64,000 bases of DNA, taken from positions 12,865,962 through 12,929,961 of the forward strand of contig CM038720.1 in the NCBI GenBank assembly GCA_021613375.1, in the 5' to 3' direction. The notes beneath the pieces were generated by a model, which was not told the origin of the DNA, made no database searches, and saw nothing but the letters and a program-made list of their open reading frames with translations. This stretch comes from Megaleporinus macrocephalus. Taxonomy: Eukaryota; Chordata; Actinopteri; Characiformes; Anostomidae. The stretch's first letter is position 1, and each line of letters starts with the position of its first letter. The translations under genes were made by a program, and so were the position numbers. Positions 35,919 to 48,189 of the stretch are shown piece by piece.

Positions 35919-37036
35919 GTATAAACTACTATTATGTTGACTTTGATCTAAGGACTTCAAAATGTTGCAGAGCTAACAAAAGAGCTAACGTTTCCTTCTC
36001 GATGGTACTGTAGTGTAACTGATGTTTAAATTTCTTTAAAATAACACAGAGGGTGATCAACACCATATTGGTCTTCTAGTAACAGCACCGCACCTGCACC
36101 CACACCCGTTCCACTTGCTTCTACCTCCAGCTTAAAAGGCACATCAAAATTAGGAGCAGAAAGATCTGGGGTGCTACAAAGAACAGCCTTCACCAAATCA
36201 AAAGCTTGACCAAACTCCACAGACCATGTGAATGATCTACCTTAAGCAGATCAGTAAGAGGAGACATCGAACTTGAGAAATTCCTACAGAAGGCATGGTA
36301 AAACCCAGCCATTCTTAAGAAACTCCTTAACTCACGTCATGATGGCAGAGACCTTGGCCTGTACTGGTTGCACTTGACCTTTACCTACTTCCCGTCCCAA
36401 GTAAGTGACCACAGCCTTAGCAAACTCACATTTAGCTAAATTTAATGTCAGAGCTGCTTTCTGCAATCGAGTGAACACTTCTGAAAGAGTTTTTAAATGA
36501 TCGACCCACGTAGCTGAATAGATGACAATATCATCCAAATATGCATCACAGTTGGATACCCTAGCAAGCACACGATTCATCAACTGTTAAAACGTGGTGG
36601 GCGCATTACGGAGAACGAATGGAAGAACCGTATATTGTAGGAAGTTGTCTGGTGTTACAAAAGCAGAGATGTCTGAAGCGTGGGCAGTTAATGGTACTTG
36701 CCAATAACCTTTTAATAAATCAAGTTTTGTAACAAAATTGGCAAAACCAACCCTATCAATATAATCTTCCATCCTAGGAAGTGGAAACAAATCAGGTATA
36801 GTAACCGAATTAATTCTCCTGTAATCAGTGCAGAAGCACATGGACCCATCAGACTTTGGCACCAATAAACAAGGAGAACTTCATGGACTTACACTGGGTA
36901 TAGCAAAACCATTGTTTATCAAATATTCCACCTCTTTCTGCATCAGGTTCCTTTTAGCTGGATTAACACGATAGGTATTATATATATATACTGTAAGTGC
37001 TCTTACTGTGCATCTTGAAGCAGCAACAGCTCAACT

Positions 37037-37445
37037 GTAAAAGGGTATGTGCTGCCGAAAGCTGAACCATGTGGTGCATAAAAATCTCTCACGCTCTGTT
37101 GAGTTGCTCACTATAACGTTCCTCTGGAAGCAGCATCAGCTCAAGAACTGTGCAATTCATGAAATGCGTTTCCATGAGGCGACTTCACACGATCTCGCAA
37201 GATCACCAAGCACAATGCCAAGTGTCAGCGGTAGTTGTGTAAAGTACTACACTTGAAATGTAGAAGCTTGTTCTGTGGAGTGATAAATCTCGCTTCACTA
37301 TCTGGCAGTCCGATGGATCAGTTTGGCGGATGCCTGGAGAATGCTACCTACCGAAATTAGGAAAGTTTGGCCGAGGAAGGATAATGAGGGGCTGTTTTTT
37401 AGTGTTTCGGCTCCTAGTTTAAGTGAAGGGTAATGGTAATGCTAC
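37037..37445 (+). pseudogene. Tc1-like transposase fragment, 5'-middle part
   Basis: Contains CACTATCTGGCAGTCCGATG, TGGCGGATGCCTGGAGAATG and GGTAATGGTAATGCTACAGC, the DNA for the 'S-W-S-D', 'WRxPGExY' and 'KGNxNAxAY' region of Tc1 transposases. The frame is broken. Confidence 0.7.
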
Positions 37446-37544
37446 AGCATACAAAAAGGTTTATATGTATATATATGCTACTCTCTAAAATGATTTTACA
37501 GGCAAGCCCAAAAACATTGTTAACTTTTAGTGTAGGTTATATTC

Positions 37545-37680
37545 CTGTATAGGAGATTTCGGAGCACTTTTATTGGTCCTGTGAAACTTTCACAGGACAG
37601 TTTCTATGTCCAAATCATATATAAAAATGAAAATCAACAAGAAATGAAGACACATGTATTTCTTCTGATTTTATGCTTCT
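37545..37680 (+). repeat. Unclassified dispersed repeat (GAGCATTTCTATTGG family)
   Basis: GAGCACTTTTATTGGTCCTG followed by GAAACTTTCA and an AT-rich stretch ending GAAGACACATGTATTTCTTC corresponds to the family at 43545-43680, 59075-59290 and elsewhere. Confidence 0.55.
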
Positions 37681-37689
37681 TACTTTGTG

Positions 37690-37870
37690 ACTTGTGACTG
37701 AAAATGGTTTTGCAGGAACTCCAGTGGTCTGTATGAAGCCCAGACCTCAACCCCACTGAACACCTTGGGAATTAATTGGACAGACAAAATCTTATTCAAA
37801 GCCCTTGTATGAATGGAAAGTGATGACACATAAGCTTGAATAGGTGTGTGTCCACATACTTTTGGCCATA
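37690..37870 (+). pseudogene. Tc1-like 3' end with terminal repeat
   Basis: CAGACCTCAACCCCACTGAACACCTTGGGA (37741-37770) is the DLNP-x-EHLG region. The fragment ends in GTGTGTCCACATACTTTTGG followed by CCATATAT. It is separated from the 5' part by other sequence. Confidence 0.7.
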
Positions 37871-38189
37871 TATATAAAAGCAATGTGGGACATAGTTTGT
37901 GTTGTGCAGCCAGACATATGCAGGCAAAAATGCTAAAAGCAATAGCGGGAGCAATTTTTTCCAAAAATCCTTAATGCTCATTATTGCTTCTTTGCTCAGC
38001 AGATCGATCTCGGTGCTTGCTGAAGAAGCGAGCGAGTGAAGATGGGAGCTTTGAGTGCTGTCACTGGTTTACTTTCGCAAATAGCATAAATGGCCAGTTT
38101 GACCACTGCCCAGCCTTGTGTGTGTTTTACCCTAATACCACCCCCAGAAATCCAATACAGTGCATTTCAAAATAGATCAATTTCCTTTC
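37871..38189. other. Unassigned sequence
   Basis: No recognisable feature. Confidence 0.4.
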
Positions 38190-38254
38190 TTGCAGTCTAC
38201 TGACTCCATGCTGCTGACTTTGATGCTCCCCAGAAAATCCATCGTTGTTGTGGG

Positions 38255-38285
<31 letters not shown>

Positions 38286-39726
38286 GCATTTGTGCCTCTC
38301 GAAGCTTAAAACTGTCAGTGAAGCAAAAGGGAACAAATATGCCGACGCAGCGCTCACAACTCGCCGCCTTGTTAAAGAGCTTCATTTTGAGCCACTAAGT
38401 CGCACTTGACCCTGCGGAACATCCGAGAGCCTTCGCGGCGGCTAATCAACTCCTGCATGATTCAGCGCTGTTTATTGTTTTAGTCCATTTGCGCGGAGCC
38501 GTTTAGTGGCTCTCTGTGAATATGAGTCCCTTATTATCTAACATTAGAGCGAGGTGTAAAGACATTTGCCGAACAGCAGTAATGAGGCTCTCTTGTTGGC
38601 GCTCTCTCGCCGTTTACAATGGCCTGCTTTGCATTAGTGTAGGAGAACGTATGGCCTCGTAGGGCATCGCTTTGCGCCACTGTCGTACGTGGGGTGTTTT
38701 TTTATTTTTTTTATTATTTATTTTCCGGCACGCTAAGTAAACACACGTCAGAAATCTGGAAAGGAAAAAAAATGGCCGTGACTGGAGTGGGAGGAAGGTA
38801 TAATTATTATCGCCGGAGGAAAGCGACCTTCAAAAAAGACCCCTGCTTTATTTTGAGGGCGGAATCCCGTTTCTGGGGGCCATTAGCCGGCTAGCGCTTT
38901 CATTTTCTCACCAAGCGCGTGCAAGCACACCATGCAGGAGGCTTTCCTCCCCACAGGATGGAGCACAGCACACTTCAAAGGCGGCGTACTGAAGCCAGGT
39001 CCCATATTGATGCCTCTACTCAAAGGCGAGGTTGAAAGAAAAGAAAGAAAACGGTAGCGTACAGCCACCTCTTCCTACTCGCTTCCCAGCCAGAGGCGTC
39101 TATTAATGCAGTGCTAAACTCTATGCATCCGGCCGCCATCAGAGTCAAATGAAATCAAAACTAGTGCCTCCTCTTGAGACCAGAGTGGGGTTGATGCGGT
39201 GTCAGGGATAGAGCCTGGAAGAGAATGGAGGCCTATTTTTTTTTTTCTTGTTTTTTTTTTTCTCTATTGAATCCGTAAGAGCTTTTGAAAGCCGGGTCAC
39301 GACTGCCAATCCTTAATAAATGTAAGAACTCCACCTCGATATATTTCTATTATTCCACCGCTCCTGCAATCTAACCCGCAACAGAATACGCTTTCATGGA
39401 GATCCAGGATTGTGTATATTTAATTCTTAGAGCTTCTTTTCCTCAGGGCTGCCTCCACTTCACTCTGGGAAATAAGCACAAAGCGCACGGACCGAAAGGC
39501 TCCAAAAATAGTCGAGCGGATCTTTCAACTTCGATACTTTCTGCCGCTATGAATCTCTTTCATTTTGTCTTTCATTTTGAAAACGTGTCCCCACGAGCAT
39601 TTTATTCGGGTGGCCGTGAGGACAGAGCGGTGCGAAGGCACTCCCAGTGGGGCAAAGTCAGGCCTACACACAGCTGGTGTTTCAGAGCTGTTCACCAGAT
39701 TTGAATGAATGAACAGTGAGCCAGAG
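38190..39726. other. Long low-repeat block, candidate conserved non-coding DNA
   Basis: Non-repetitive, GC-richer than average, without exon-like frames flanked by splice sites. The passage 38360-38660 is the densest candidate. T-rich runs lie at 38255-38285, 38697-38715 and 39236-39262. A 102-codon frame at 39396-39704 has no recognisable domain. Confidence 0.35.
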
Positions 39727-39886
<160 letters not shown>

Positions 39887-40084
39887 TCATCCAGTCCAGA
39901 AAACTGTAGTGCTACATTTGAAACAAGAATCATTAATAAAAACAAGTTCTAATTTTAGCAGGTGATGAGTAATCTGTACTGGAGCACATCATTAGTTTTT
40001 GTTTTAATTTTGTTTTTGATTTCATTACTTTTCTAATAATTATCTGTTTTAATTTAGTTTAGTGATAAAAACTCAAAGCAAGAC

Positions 40085-40275
40085 AACCCAGGGTTAGATT
40101 CCGGGCTATTCTGTGTGGAGCTTGCATGCTCTCCCCGTGCTTGAGTGGGTTTCCTCCGTGTACTTCGGTTTTCTCCCACAGTCCAAACACTTGAAGGTTA
40201 GGTTGATGGCTCACTCAAAATTGCCCATAGGTGTGAGTGTTGGGATGGGTGCTACTGGGAGGTCATTCTAAATTC
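40085..40275 (+). repeat. L2-type LINE tail or derived SINE
   Basis: GGTTAGATTCCGGGCTATTC, TGTGTGGAGCTTGCATGCTC, TCCCCGTGCTTGAGTGGGTT and CTCCCACAGTCCAAACACTT form the well-known 3' module of fish L2-clade elements. It is truncated at both ends. Confidence 0.7.
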
Positions 40276-41079
40276 ACTGTGTTAGCATGCGCTTGAGTAG
40301 CCAGATACAGGGGATGGCTTATTTCTGCTATTGTGGCCTGTTTTCAGGCTGAGAAGTCTGAAAGAAATCAGAGTAAGGGTATACATGTGCTAGGAAACCT
40401 GATTACTGAGCTAAAATCCAGGTTTTCCTAATCAGACCATAATCTAATCTTCATTCTGTGCATGTAAACTCACTCACTGTAAAGCTGCTCCAGTACTTGA
40501 GCGCAACTGCCCTAAATACCTAACTATTGGGCTTGACTCAGATTAGGAACATGTCCTCCAAGACTAAAGTTTAGAAACCTTGATCCACCAAGTCAGAATA
40601 AATTATGCAATATCTTAAATGAGGCTGGTGCACATGCACGGCTGTCGCATCAAGCTCCTTTTCCCATCCATCTCCCGGCTTTCACTGCATGGCTGCGCTA
40701 AGTCGAGAAAGGACTGATGGCATTTCAAACAATCCGCATTACACAACAAATGCTTTCCCAGTTCTCTTTCCCCTGAAGAGCATTTGATTACAGCGTTCAG
40801 GTTTCCGAGCAGATTTCCAGAAGCAGCATGGCTAAGCATTCCAAAATGGGTTGATTCAAATGAAGGGAAACGGTTGAAACCATATGTAAGGGTCTAAAGT
40901 TGTTGCCACTGTTGAATAGATTTTCCAACTAATACAGTGAAATTACCCCTTTCATTTCTTAAATTAGACCTCTTTACTGTATGCAGGTTAGCTTGTCAAG
41001 CGATCAGCACGCAGCCTTCAGCCTCTGAAACTTTTTAATACTGTGATAACTTCTCTGTTTGAGTGCTTCTGGTCTTACA
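40276..41079. other. Unassigned sequence
   Basis: No gene recognised. The minus-strand frame at 40615-40839 has no known domain. Confidence 0.4.
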
Positions 41080-41460
41080 TCATTATGGACCATATCTAAA
41101 ATAGACAGTTCTAACAATTTCCTGCTTTCGACAGCAGCAGCATGTAGGTGGCAGCGTTATGGTCTGGGTAATGTTTTTCATGGCATTCTCTGGGCCCACT
41201 CGTCTATGTGGCAGACACTGCTAACCGATTTGGGTACTTGCACATCATGTATACCCATACATGCTGATTGTGTTCCCTGGGGCAGATGGGATCTTCCAGT
41301 AAGACCACACGAGCCATCAACTTGGCTAGAAATGTCCCACATTGGTTGGAAGAGGTGACCAAGACTTCCAAGTACTAACCACTAATTCTCCAGACTTGAA
41401 CTCAATTGAGCAGCTGTGGGACCACCTGGATGGGTGTTTTCTCTATGGATCCTCCCCCCA
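41080..41460 (+). pseudogene. Tc1/mariner-like transposase fragment
   Basis: GTAGGTGGCAGCGTTATGGTCTGGG (41145-41169), TCTGGGCCCACTCGTCTATG and CCAGACTTGAACTCAATTGAGC correspond to the 'GGSVMVW', 'GP' and 'PDLNSIE' regions of Tc1/mariner transposases. Decayed, several stops. Confidence 0.7.
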
Positions 41461-42289
41461 TGCTCCCTCCAGCAGCAAATATTACATTAAAATCTTTTTA
41501 AGCCGTGAAGTTTACTGTCCATACTAGCTGCACATTCTTGTCTAAACTAAAACTTAATAGCAAAGAGATTTGATCGTAAAATTTCACATTTGACTGTTGC
41601 TTCAGCCGTCTGTTTGTTTGTTTGTTCGTCTGTCTGGCCATCTGTCTGGAGGTCCATCTGTTCGTCCACAACTTTTTTCATTCAGTTAGTGACACATAAA
41701 AGCTGGACAGTGATTTTAGTTCAGTACGAGTGGCGGAGCAGGCTAGGAGTGTTGGACAGAGAGCTGTCAATCAAACTGCTCAGAAAAGTGCATTTCCTGA
41801 AGGAAACGGAGGATGGTCGTGCATAAAGTATATATAGTGCAGGTCATTATGTCTGTGGATTAAGGGTTGAGGATCTGCGCTAAGTGAATGAGTACAGGCA
41901 GTTTTGTGGCTGTAGGTTAAATGAAACCATGAGGTTTGGGTGTGTGCGAAAATGAATGGGACCCTATGGGAGAAACGAGTTATGGGAATAAACGACACAT
42001 ACAGGAGTGCAGGTCAGTATGTTTGTGGATTAGTGCTTGGGGATTGGCCCTTATATGAATCGGACTCTATGGAGACAAAGAGGGATGGAAAAAAACAACA
42101 AACAGATGAGATGGGTCGAACCAACACTACGGTTGTGGTTGGGGGTCTGCCCTGAGTCAGAGCAGAAGTTCAGTAGAGTGGCATGCCGTTTTCCATCCTA
42201 TTCATTTTCTGTTGTTTTCTGGAATCTATGCATCTGATCAAAAACCAGTATACAAGCCCAAATCTCACAATCAGACCAGACAATCTGGA
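41461..42289. other. Unassigned, with an imperfect 168-bp duplication
   Basis: GTGCAGGTCATTATGTCTGT near 41838 and GTGCAGGTCAGTATGTTTGT near 42006 begin two diverged direct copies. (TGTT)n at about 41611-41625. Confidence 0.45.
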
Positions 42290-42780
42290 GTAGGGGTGGG
42301 CTATAAGGCCCTACAGTAATATCACAATATTTCATTGTATTTTTGCAATACGGATACTCTTGGCGATATGACAAAACATTGAATAAAAAAACCCTACTGC
42401 TATAATTACAATTAAATTTTATTATTGCATATGATATGATATGGCACACCCCTAACTGAGATATTAAAAAATACAAGAATTTTCATCAGATTGTAACACA
42501 GCGATCCAGAATGTCACGATACTATATAATGCACTCCAAATATCTCCATATATCCAGGACCTAAGTAAAGTGAATGATACTTGACAGATAAAATCTGTCT
42601 CTAGTAGATATATAATGGGAAATGAGAAAAAGTCTGAATTTTCCTGTTGCTAAAAGTAGTACCCTGATGTGATAATTAGGGGTGGGTGATATGGTGTGAT
42701 ATTACAGGGTATAATATCGTTCACGATATTCAAAAATGTTGGCGATATTATTGTGTACAAAACAATATGGCACACCCCTA
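42290..42780. mobile_element. Composite of two hAT-like MITEs sharing one outer 8-bp target duplication
   Basis: A full short element lies at 42290-42455 (TAGGGGTGGGC to GGCACACCCCTA), and another at 42677-42780 (TAGGGGTGGGT to GGCACACCCCTA). ATCTGGAG flanks only the outermost ends (42282-42289 and 42781-42788). The inner flanks do not match each other. The 221 bp between them is unrelated to either. Confidence 0.75.
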
Positions 42781-43060
42781 ATCTGGAGTTGGAACGGAGT
42801 TGATATTTTAAAAACTGAGGCGAAGATCTGGCAGAAAGCAAAAAACGAATAACAACATAACCATAATACAACCATAATTCATTCATCCATCTATTATCTT
42901 ACACTTTATCCCGCTAGTCTGGGTAATGGGGGGCTGGAGCCAAATAATAATAAACATAAAGACAGCACATAAAGACTTTGTCAACAGCCTCAAACAGCTC
43001 ACAAGGAACTCAATGAGAACATCATTTGGGGGCTACAGATAAATACATATACACGTAGGC
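42781..43060. other. Unassigned sequence
   Basis: ATTCATTCATCCATCTATTATCTTACACTTTATCC (about 42876-42910) is a short stub of the CATCCATTATCTGCC repeat family. Confidence 0.45.
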
Positions 43061-43165
43061 AGGTTTCCTAGACAAGCCAAGTCCTGGACTATAGCTGCTT
43101 TTAATGGGAAATCTTCATTGCGAAGGCTGTATAGTCCAGGACTAGACATAATCCCTGTCATGGAA
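43061..43165. mobile_element. Small palindromic MITE, about 105 bp
   Basis: GTTTCCTAGACAAGCC and AGTCCTGGACTATA on the left pair with TATAGTCCAGGACT and GTCATGGAAAC on the right. The centre is about 35 bp. Confidence 0.7.
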
Positions 43166-43544
43166 ACTAATCCTATGGGGCACATTTACTAAGACAGGCA
43201 GTAAGTACTGACAGTCTATCGGGGGGGCAGCCAATTAAGCGGCTTATTTACTAAGAACTTCCATGCAAATGAGCACAGCTGCAACTTTGTAGTTAACTTA
43301 TGAGCCGCGCAGCATAACCTTGTGTGGCTCACATGCTTTCTGGACAATTTTCTGGCCTAAGGTTATGGATATAGCTCCATTACCCCAGAGAACACGGGTC
43401 CAGTGCTCCACAGTGCCATGCTGGTGGGCTTCACCCACCACTCCCCCCTCTGGCTGGCATAAAAATGCCTGCATAATTAAATTGTTAAGAGATAAATAGT
43501 TGTTCTTTGATGTGGATGCTTTGCATGTTATAGAGACCTCACCG
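43166..43544. other. Unassigned, possibly repeated
   Basis: CACATTTACTAAGACAGGCAG and CTTATTTACTAAGAACTTCC are internal near-repeats. A 122-codon minus frame (43298-43666) has no known domain. Confidence 0.4.
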
Positions 43545-43680
43545 CGGTGTTCATGGAAAGCATTACTTATAATGTACGTCAATGGAACTGGATTTACTTG
43601 CCAGTTATTTTGGAGCATTTCTATTGGTCCATTCCTCATGAAACTTTTAAAGGATATTAAAAGCATATTTTCTTTGGACA
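43545..43680 (+). repeat. Unclassified dispersed repeat (GAGCATTTCTATTGG family)
   Basis: Contains CTTATAATGTACGTCAATGG, TTTTGGAGCATTTCTATTGG and CCTCATGAAAC in the order seen at 59075-59290. Confidence 0.6.
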
Positions 43681-44122
43681 GCAGAGATATGCCGCTTGAT
43701 TCATGTAATTTTGAGATAAAAACTATGGGTCTGCCTCAAAAACCTAGTGAAGTATCTTACATCTCTCCTCATAAGACAGATTATTGAGACGCTCTAGTTA
43801 GAGAGCAACTGCGTTGCGGCTTGTTACCACCCACTGTACATGACCGGTGTTTTAGCTTAGCTTAGCTACTGGCTGCCTGGCAAAGCTATCAGCCGACTAT
43901 CCAAAGCATAAATGCTAATCCCCTGAGTATAAAACTGCTTAATGGTCTAGTTACAAAGTTGCTAATAAAATGCTATTTTGTGTGCATGTATGACAAGAAA
44001 CTTATTAAAGAAACTTATTAGAGAGAACTGGAATTACTTACATTTAAAAATAACTTTTTTGTCCGCCATATTGGAAAACGTCATGGGATTGCCTTAGCAG
44101 CCGAAGAATCGTTCGATGCTTC
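43681..44122. other. Unassigned sequence
   Basis: No recognisable feature. Confidence 0.4.
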
Positions 44123-44784
44123 CCCTTACAGAAAATAAGTATACTTAAAGTTTATTTTATTAAGTATACTTTATGTAGTTACTATACTAATGTCATTGTA
44201 CTAGTAGTACACTTGTGTATTTACTACTTTAATACTTCTTGGGACTAAATTGGCCTACTTACATCTTTTGTACTGCAGCTAAACTAAAAGTAAACTTAAG
44301 GGTTTACTGTTAGTTTACTAGCTTGTAAGTTTTCTTTAAGTGAACTTAACATAATACTTATAATTAACTGCTTATATTATTGTTGCACTTTTAAGTATAT
44401 GACTAGGCTTAAAGGTTTTTTTCTACTTAAAATAGAACGTTAACAACGTTTGCTTACTCACCAGTGGACACACGTAAAATAAACATGACACACTCAGATT
44501 AAAAAACATATTTGTATCTTTATAAATCTTTATAAATCAAATTTTAAATGAATATTGTACTGGATGTGTTTTTGTGCTATCTCTATCTCAATCAAATGAT
44601 GAAGTACTAACAAAGGCCAAATAGACTGTTCTATACTTATCAGTATAACCCAAGCATACTTAAGTATAGTGTTTAGTATATCACTAAGAAGTACCTAACA
44701 AGTAAACTGAAAGCATACTCACTACATTTAGTTTAAAAGAAGAATACTAATGGTACACCTAAATAAACTTCTTTTTTGTAAGGG
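44123..44784. mobile_element. MITE-like element with CCCTTACA termini
   Basis: The left end is CCCTTACAGAAAATAAGT and the right end is the complement of CCCTTACAAAAAAGAAGT. Both sides are full of AAGTATACTT-like words. It is 662 bp with no coding capacity. Target duplication not clear. Confidence 0.65.
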
Positions 44785-45099
44785 TCCTTACAATTCAGCC
44801 AAAATGAAGTGCCTTAGTAGACAGAATGTTTAATTTATCCAAGAGCTGGGACAGCCTACATGACGTGACGTAATATGCTGTCTATGTAGACCCTCACTAG
44901 GTTTTGAGACGGACCATATATCTCAAAATCCAAACGTAGTGGAGAGGCACATGCAGAGAAACATGTTTTCCCATTGACCATCATGACCACTGTGTCTGAA
45001 GTCTACAGTGATTAAATTGGCTTTGTGTGCTGTGGGTTTCTCTAGAATTAAGACCACCAAACCATGCTGGATGACTTTGTTTGCATCCCAATGATTGAA
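44785..45099. other. Unassigned sequence
   Basis: No recognisable feature. Confidence 0.4.
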
Positions 45100-46500
45100 T
45101 TATGACTGTTTCATTCACTAACCAGAGTAGCTGTCGACAGAGCTTTGGTAGTATTTGCAGGAGATCTGTGAGCTGGTTATGCGATATGATTGTTTGTCTG
45201 AACTGATAAGACCCCAGAATCAGAAGATAAATCAGCAAAGCTGTTTTTTTGCGAATGCCATGTTGATTCTGTGGCACACACCGCGGGCCTTCAGCGGAGA
45301 CTGGAATGCTTGGAAAGGCATCTCTCTGTTTCTGTCATCAGGTGTACCATTATCTACCTGTTTAATCGTCCTATTAGTCTACTATTAGCGTATCAGCGGG
45401 TCTATTTGCCGTCCCGCTTGGGCGGCTGAGTGGAGAAGACTGTGAGCGGGTTTGATTAGCATGGGAACGTGATTGTGTCTCTCCGTGAAGGCATCTAGCA
45501 GCAGCTAAGGAGACTTAATCTTGATGCAATAAATAACCTTTCCTGGAGATTATTCATATTAGTAGAAATATCCACCTCGCAGGCCTGGTTTTTGAAAGCT
45601 TAGGCTACATCTCACTTATCCGCACATTATCCTCACACGTACGGATACGGGGGGGCTTCCCATCAGGCATTAAAAGTTTGGCTTTTTTACATCTCGGGGT
45701 CTTTTTCCATTTTTTATCGGCTATTTAGGATTGCTTCACCGCTTTGGCCGAACGTAATAGGCGTAATTTAACATTCCAAATCATTTCATCTTCAGTATGT
45801 AATACCAGCTGTGTAACACCGAGGTGACTCGGATGTGTTGAAATGGAGCTCTGTAATCAGTCCGGTGGAAAAAAAAAGAGATTAGATCCTGAAATTAAAT
45901 GCACTTTTAATTAAATTCCATTTTTTAATGAACTTCATGGAGGCGATTGTACAGAACTGGATCTCCTCAGTACACCTGACTCTTCTTGTTCACTGGAATG
46001 TAATTTACTTCCATTTTAACCAGGTCAGATGCCGTCTAACGAACTGTACCTGTGGCATGTGCGGTCAGGCAGAGGCAGAGGCAGCGGCGCCTCTACTGTT
46101 TGGCACTTTGCTTTTATTAGGCAGCTTCCCTGAATTCCTTCTGTCCCTCTGCTCTCGAGCTCATGCAGGTGGAAAATTGGTGAATTATTGATGAGAGCTT
46201 GGCCAGTTCATTAGACGCGCATCTGCTCTTCATTGGAACGCTGTTTGCCATGCCAAACTCGTGTCAAGGGTGATTTGCCCGCCTCTGTAAAAGGATAATA
46301 GGCAATAATGCTTTTATTCAAGCTCCTGTTGAGCGTTTTTATTGTCCATTCTTGTGTCGTATGATACTGTTAGCTTACCGCACGTTCTCCTCTACAAACA
46401 CGCTGTCACAGCGGGAAACACGACTGTAACACCTTAAACGAGAACTCCACCAATTCTTCCACCAATATTTGAAGTATTCTATCGTAGACGTGTCATTTAG
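45100..46500. other. Long low-repeat block, candidate conserved non-coding DNA
   Basis: No internal or dispersed repeats. The frame at 45928-46191 begins with an ATG but shows no domain and no splice-site framing. The block contains several TAATTT/ATTTAAT words. Confidence 0.35.
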
Positions 46501-46589
46501 AGTGGTTGGAGGGGAAATGGTTTACACTAACTCAGACTTCTTCGCAACAGTGGTGAGAGAAGCCAATGTTCTCAATTTACTTCCTATCC

Positions 46590-46790
46590 AAGGTGACCAG
46601 TCAGTCTAAGTATCTGAGTTTTTATGTGGTCGCTGTCCATAAAAAACAGGTATCTCAATTTTTTGTCTATTTTTACTCTCCTACATCATTTTACACTATG
46701 TGAATTTCATAAATAGTGGACCAATAGAAATGCTCCAAAATAGCTCATTTGACTTTGAAAGTAACAGTTTTTTCTCTCTCCTGTAAAGTT
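46590..46790 (-). repeat. Unclassified dispersed repeat (GAGCATTTCTATTGG family), inverted
   Basis: GTGGACCAATAGAAATGCTCC (46718-46738) is the reverse of the family core, with CATTTTACACTATGTGAATTTC upstream. Confidence 0.55.
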
Positions 46791-47179
46791 GTAACACTAC
46801 CTTCACCTACCTGTGTACAGCTAAACTGTAACACTACCTTCACCTACCTGTGTACAGCTAAACTGTAACTCTACCTTCACCTACCTGTGTAAAGATAAAC
46901 TGTAACACTACCTTCACCTACCTGTATACAGGTAAACTTTAACACTACCTTCACCTACCTGTGTACAGCTAAACTGTAACACTACCTTCACCTACCTGTG
47001 TACAAGTAAACTGTAACACTATCTTCACCTACCTGTGTAGAGATAAACTGTAACACTACCTTCACCTACCTGTGTAGAGATAAACTGTAACACTACCTTC
47101 ACCTACCTGTGTACATATAAACTGTAACACTACCTTCACCTACCTGTGTAGAGATAAACTGTAACACTACCTTCACCTA
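46791..47179. repeat. 37-bp minisatellite, about 10.5 units
   Basis: The unit is GTAACACTACCTTCACCTAC followed by CTGTGTACAGCTAAACT. Most variation lies in the last 12 bases (CAGCTA, AGATAA, AAGTAA). Confidence 0.97.
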
Positions 47180-47289
47180 ATAACAATAAGTAATAAGCTG
47201 ATGAGTTGAATCAGGTGTGTTCAGGCCCTCCAGGAGTTCCCCACCCCCACCCCCACCCCCGCTCAAAAAGCTACCTCACAGAAAGAAAA

Positions 47290-47740
47290 TGAGCACATAA
47301 GCCAAGTGTTTAAAAGCATTTATCTTAGCAATAAGTGTGTTTTTTACCAATAGGAACACCAGATATCATTAGAACAGATGCAGACAATCATGCACACAAT
47401 ACAAAGTAACAGAAATATCTTATTTAGAAAGAAGTAGATCATATCTTGAGCTTCAGTTTGAAGAACAAAGTGTAGTTCCAGATTTCTCCTGGACGCCCCA
47501 GACATTGTATGAATATATTCAGTTCCTTCAGCAGCAATCTTGATTTAGCTTAATGAAGTCCTGAGCAGTCAAAGCAGGTATTAGATGAGAACTGTAAATA
47601 ATACTGGGTTGTTTCCACAAGAAGAAGTTCGGAAAGGGTTAAATAAACACACTGACGTATGGAAAAGCACTACTTACTGTATTAATACTGTTAAAATATT
47701 TAAATAATAAAGTGTTTTGTTGAGTAAATAAAAGATTCCT
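47290..47740 (+). repeat. About 450-bp unclassified repeat, inverted partner at 60020-60460
   Basis: Words such as TGTAGTTCCAGATTTCTCCT, AGTCAAAGCAGGTATTAGAT and ATAATACTGGGTTGTTTCCAC appear reversed in the partner. No open frame and no terminal repeats recognised. Confidence 0.8.
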
Positions 47741-48189
47741 GTCTGGAAAAAAATAGGATTTTATATATAATTATGTCCCCAAGTGTCTAAAACCTGCACA
47801 GTACCATAAATCTCAGGTTTAGTTAAGTTTAGTTAAGCTAAATCCATTTTTATCATACAATGTAAGGATCAGATTATTTTTTATGAAGTCAACAAAAATG
47901 AAACAAGTTTTCATTTAATATGAAATATTTAATATGAAATACTTAATATGAATTAATATTTATCTTGCTCATAGCTTGTTGAACAAAGCTGAATACTGTT
48001 GATACAAAATGTTCAGACAGTCAGAAAAAAGTCTGGAAACAGAAAGTAAACTGAGCGTTAATGTAATTTAAAGCGTAACTCCCTGTTGAATAAAGTTCTG
48101 TATATGATTCCATTAGTGTGGCAATGCTGTAGCAAAGCAAATGTAATAACAAGTAATAACTTCACATCCAAAGGCTAAAATGAGTCTGA
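47741..48189. other. AT-rich, nothing recognised
   Basis: Contains a short tandem of TTTAATATGAAATA (47915-47945). Confidence 0.4.

Noticed and set aside
36026..36865. Three separate host genes on the minus strand
   Set aside because: The three frames are consecutive pieces of one gypsy reverse transcriptase/RNase H region broken by stops and frameshifts.
41815..41840. Possible start of CNTNAP exon 3 (GGAGGATGG)
   Set aside because: The translation does not continue with the conserved discoidin-domain sequence and there is no acceptor at the right position.
45928..46191. 87-codon frame with a hydrophobic C-terminal part
   Set aside because: No splice-site framing, no recognisable domain, and it lies in a unique block that may be non-coding conserved DNA.
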